A stretch of DNA of 64,000 nucleotides, from positions 124,001 to 188,000 of the forward strand of contig NZ_UHHW01000002.1 in NCBI RefSeq assembly GCF_900460345.1. The letters run 5' to 3'. The DNA is from Trueperella pyogenes (GTDB taxonomy: Bacteria; Actinomycetota; Actinomycetes; Actinomycetales; Actinomycetaceae). The notes beneath the pieces are model-generated. The model was not told the origin of the DNA, searched no databases, and saw only the letters and a list, made by a program, of their open reading frames with translations. The translations under genes were made by a program, and so were the position numbers. Shown in pieces: positions 62,832 through 64,000 of the stretch. Positions within the stretch are counted from its first letter, which is position 1. The number at the start of each line of letters is the position of its first letter.

Positions 62832-64000
62832 ATGCGAGAGCGATCTATGATCGGCGGTTACCGGATTGTGGAGAGGATTGGATCCGGTGGCATGTCCACC
62901 GTCTACCGGGCTATCGACGCCGAAGGGCGCGCCGTCGCCCTCAAACTCCTCCACCCCGAACTGGCAGCTGACCCGCTCTCGCGTGCGCGCCTGCGCCGCG
63001 AGGTGGCAATGCTGCAGCGCGTGAAAAGCCCATATGTGGCCCAGATCCTGGATGCGGAGACGGACGAGGAGGAGATTTTCGTCGTTACCGAACTGATCGA
63101 GGGCCCCACTCTTGATCGAGACGTCCGCGATTCGGGCCATTACACGGGCGGCGACCTCGTAGAGCTTGGCCAGGAGCTCGCTGCGGCGCTCAACGCCATT
63201 CACGACGCGGGTATTCTCCACCGCGACCTCAAGCCGTCTAACGTCATGATGGGCGCCGACGGCCCGATCCTCATTGACTTCGGCATCGCCCAACTCGGCG
63301 ACGACCTGCGCATGACCCAAACTGGCTCCCTCGCCCACACGCCCGGCTTCTGCGATCCGGTCGTCATCCGCGGCTCGGCACCCGATACCGACGCCGACTG
63401 GTGGGCCCTCGCCGCCGTCCTCGCCTATGCCGCGACTGGCAGGGCGCCCTTCGGCGTCGGCAACTCGCCCGCTGTCATGCATCGGGTTCTGGAGGGAGAT
63501 GCTGATCTGCCTGGTCTGACCGTTGCCGCCGCAGAAGCCTTCCGGTCTGCCCTGTCCCCGCGCCGCGCGGAACGCATCAGTTTTGCCGAGCTGCTAGCGG
63601 TCCTGGACGGTCAGGATGATGCCCAACTCGCCGAACCCACGGTCACCTATCCTCCTGCGGACGCCGAGCTCACGGTCACCTATCCTCCTGCGGACGCCGA
63701 GCCCACAAGGGTCGTTCCTGCACCACCCGTTAATGCGCCACTGACTCGCACCTCCGTCTTTGACCGTCCGGAATTCACCAACCCGCCGCCCGTTGAGCAC
63801 CCGGACATTCCCGTCGCCGAGAGCCTGCCGGAGTGGGCTATTCCCCCTCGGTACGCACGCCTGCAAGTGTTTGCTGCCTCCATAGTCGTCGCGATCTTTG
63901 CCCTGGTCCAGCCAATGGAGTCGGCGTTTGTGATGTCCGTGTCGATCGTGGCGCTGTCATGGTTGGGAGGAGCACAGCGCGACCTTAAGGACAGGCGCCT
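62832..64000 (+). CDS. Serine/threonine protein kinase, PknB-like, N-terminal part
   Basis: Open to the right edge (389 codons seen), start ATG 62832 behind GGGAGG. A Hanks-type kinase domain at 1-255: GGYRIVERIGSGGMSTVYRAID (glycine loop), AVALKLLHPEL (Lys), ILHRDLKPSNVMM (catalytic loop), ILIDFGIAQLG (Mg site), DADWWALAAVLAYAATGRAPFG. A Pro-rich linker with two 11-residue repeats (TVTYPPADAEL/P) follows, then membrane helices (LQVFAASIVVAIFALV). The kinase probably senses envelope or growth signals. The DFG Asp and HRD Asp are intact. Confidence 0.92.
   Translation, partial: MRERSMIGGYRIVERIGSGGMSTVYRAIDAEGRAVALKLLHPELAADPLSRARLRREVAMLQRVKSPYVAQILDAETDEEEIFVVTELIEGPTLDRDVRDSGHYTGGDLVELGQELAAALNAIHDAGILHRDLKPSNVMMGADGPILIDFGIAQLGDDLRMTQTGSLAHTPGFCDPVVIRGSAPDTDADWWALAAVLAYAATGRAPFGVGNSPAVMHRVLEGDADLPGLTVAAAEAFRSALSPRRAERISFAELLAVLDGQDDAQLAEPTVTYPPADAELTVTYPPADAEPTRVVPAPPVNAPLTRTSVFDRPEFTNPPPVEHPDIPVAESLPEWAIPPRYARLQVFAASIVVAIFALVQPMESAFVMSVSIVALSWLGGAQRDLKDRR
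63638..63703 (+). repeat. 33-bp tandem repeat in kinase linker
   Basis: Two nearly identical 33-base units (63638-63670, 63671-63703) encode TVTYPPADAE repeats. In-frame copy change would alter linker length only. Confidence 0.85.

Overview
The window looks like chromosome of a high-GC Gram-positive bacterium, probably an Actinomycetaceae member of the Trueperella/Arcanobacterium/Actinomyces type (inference). The signs are CarD, a SenX3-RegX3-PhoU phosphate module, a PknB-like kinase, sortase-assembled pili with class C sortases, GTG starts, and many promoters whose -10 box sits only 6-7 bases before the start codon (leaderless transcripts). Coding density is high and housekeeping blocks alternate with accessory islands.

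Layout. 1-3.7 kb: a sugar-uptake locus with a partial lipoprotein binding protein, a LacI regulator and a GH31 glycosidase. 3.8-5.1 kb: an IS3-family element with a broken orfA. 5.1-6.2 kb: a PaiB-like protein with an extra C-terminal domain. 6.2-14.4 kb: a sortase pilus island with a truncated adhesin paralogue, a large LPXTG-type tip protein, a major pilin and two class C sortases, behind a promoter whose spacer holds a run of nine G. 14.6-20.0 kb: gpmA, phoU, senX3-regX3, carD, ispD, ispF. 20.1-22.1 kb: a two-gene ATPase/RloB defence module of AbiL type, followed by an aldose-epimerase gene. 23.7-30.0 kb: a galactitol-type PTS operon with class II aldolase, phosphatase and DhaK/DhaL-like kinase subunits, convergent to a SorC regulator. 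30.2-33.9 kb: a bacteriocin-like locus (lactococcin 972 type) and a hairpin-rich scar. 33.9-41.7 kb: MFS transporter, cysS, rlmB, two little-known proteins, a uracil/xanthine permease and a LytR_C protein. 41.7-43.1 kb: SRP RNA, tRNA-Ser and a broken CPBP protease gene. 43.5-51.7 kb: cstA, ybdD-like, dnaX, recR, lysC, asd. 51.8-52.8 kb: a DUF559/AbiEi-like gene flanked by a degenerate copy of the asd 3' end. 52.8-62.6 kb: a glycan-use locus with a GH123-like hydrolase, ABC importer, ROK regulator, Gfo/Idh/MocA oxidoreductase, DUF4032 protein and a shared MsmK/UgpC-type ATPase. 62.8 kb to the end: the start of a Ser/Thr protein kinase.

How it fits together. The lifestyle suggested is a mucosal commensal or opportunist. 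It would adhere by sortase pili that may switch on and off, forage host or dietary glycans by ABC and PTS systems, compete with a bacteriocin and resist phage with an AbiL-like module. The most interesting signals are the poly-G pilus promoter with its truncated paralogue, the unusual PTS-aldolase-DhaKL operon, the asd-end duplication around the DUF559 gene, and the repeat-truncated tail of the bacteriocin operon.
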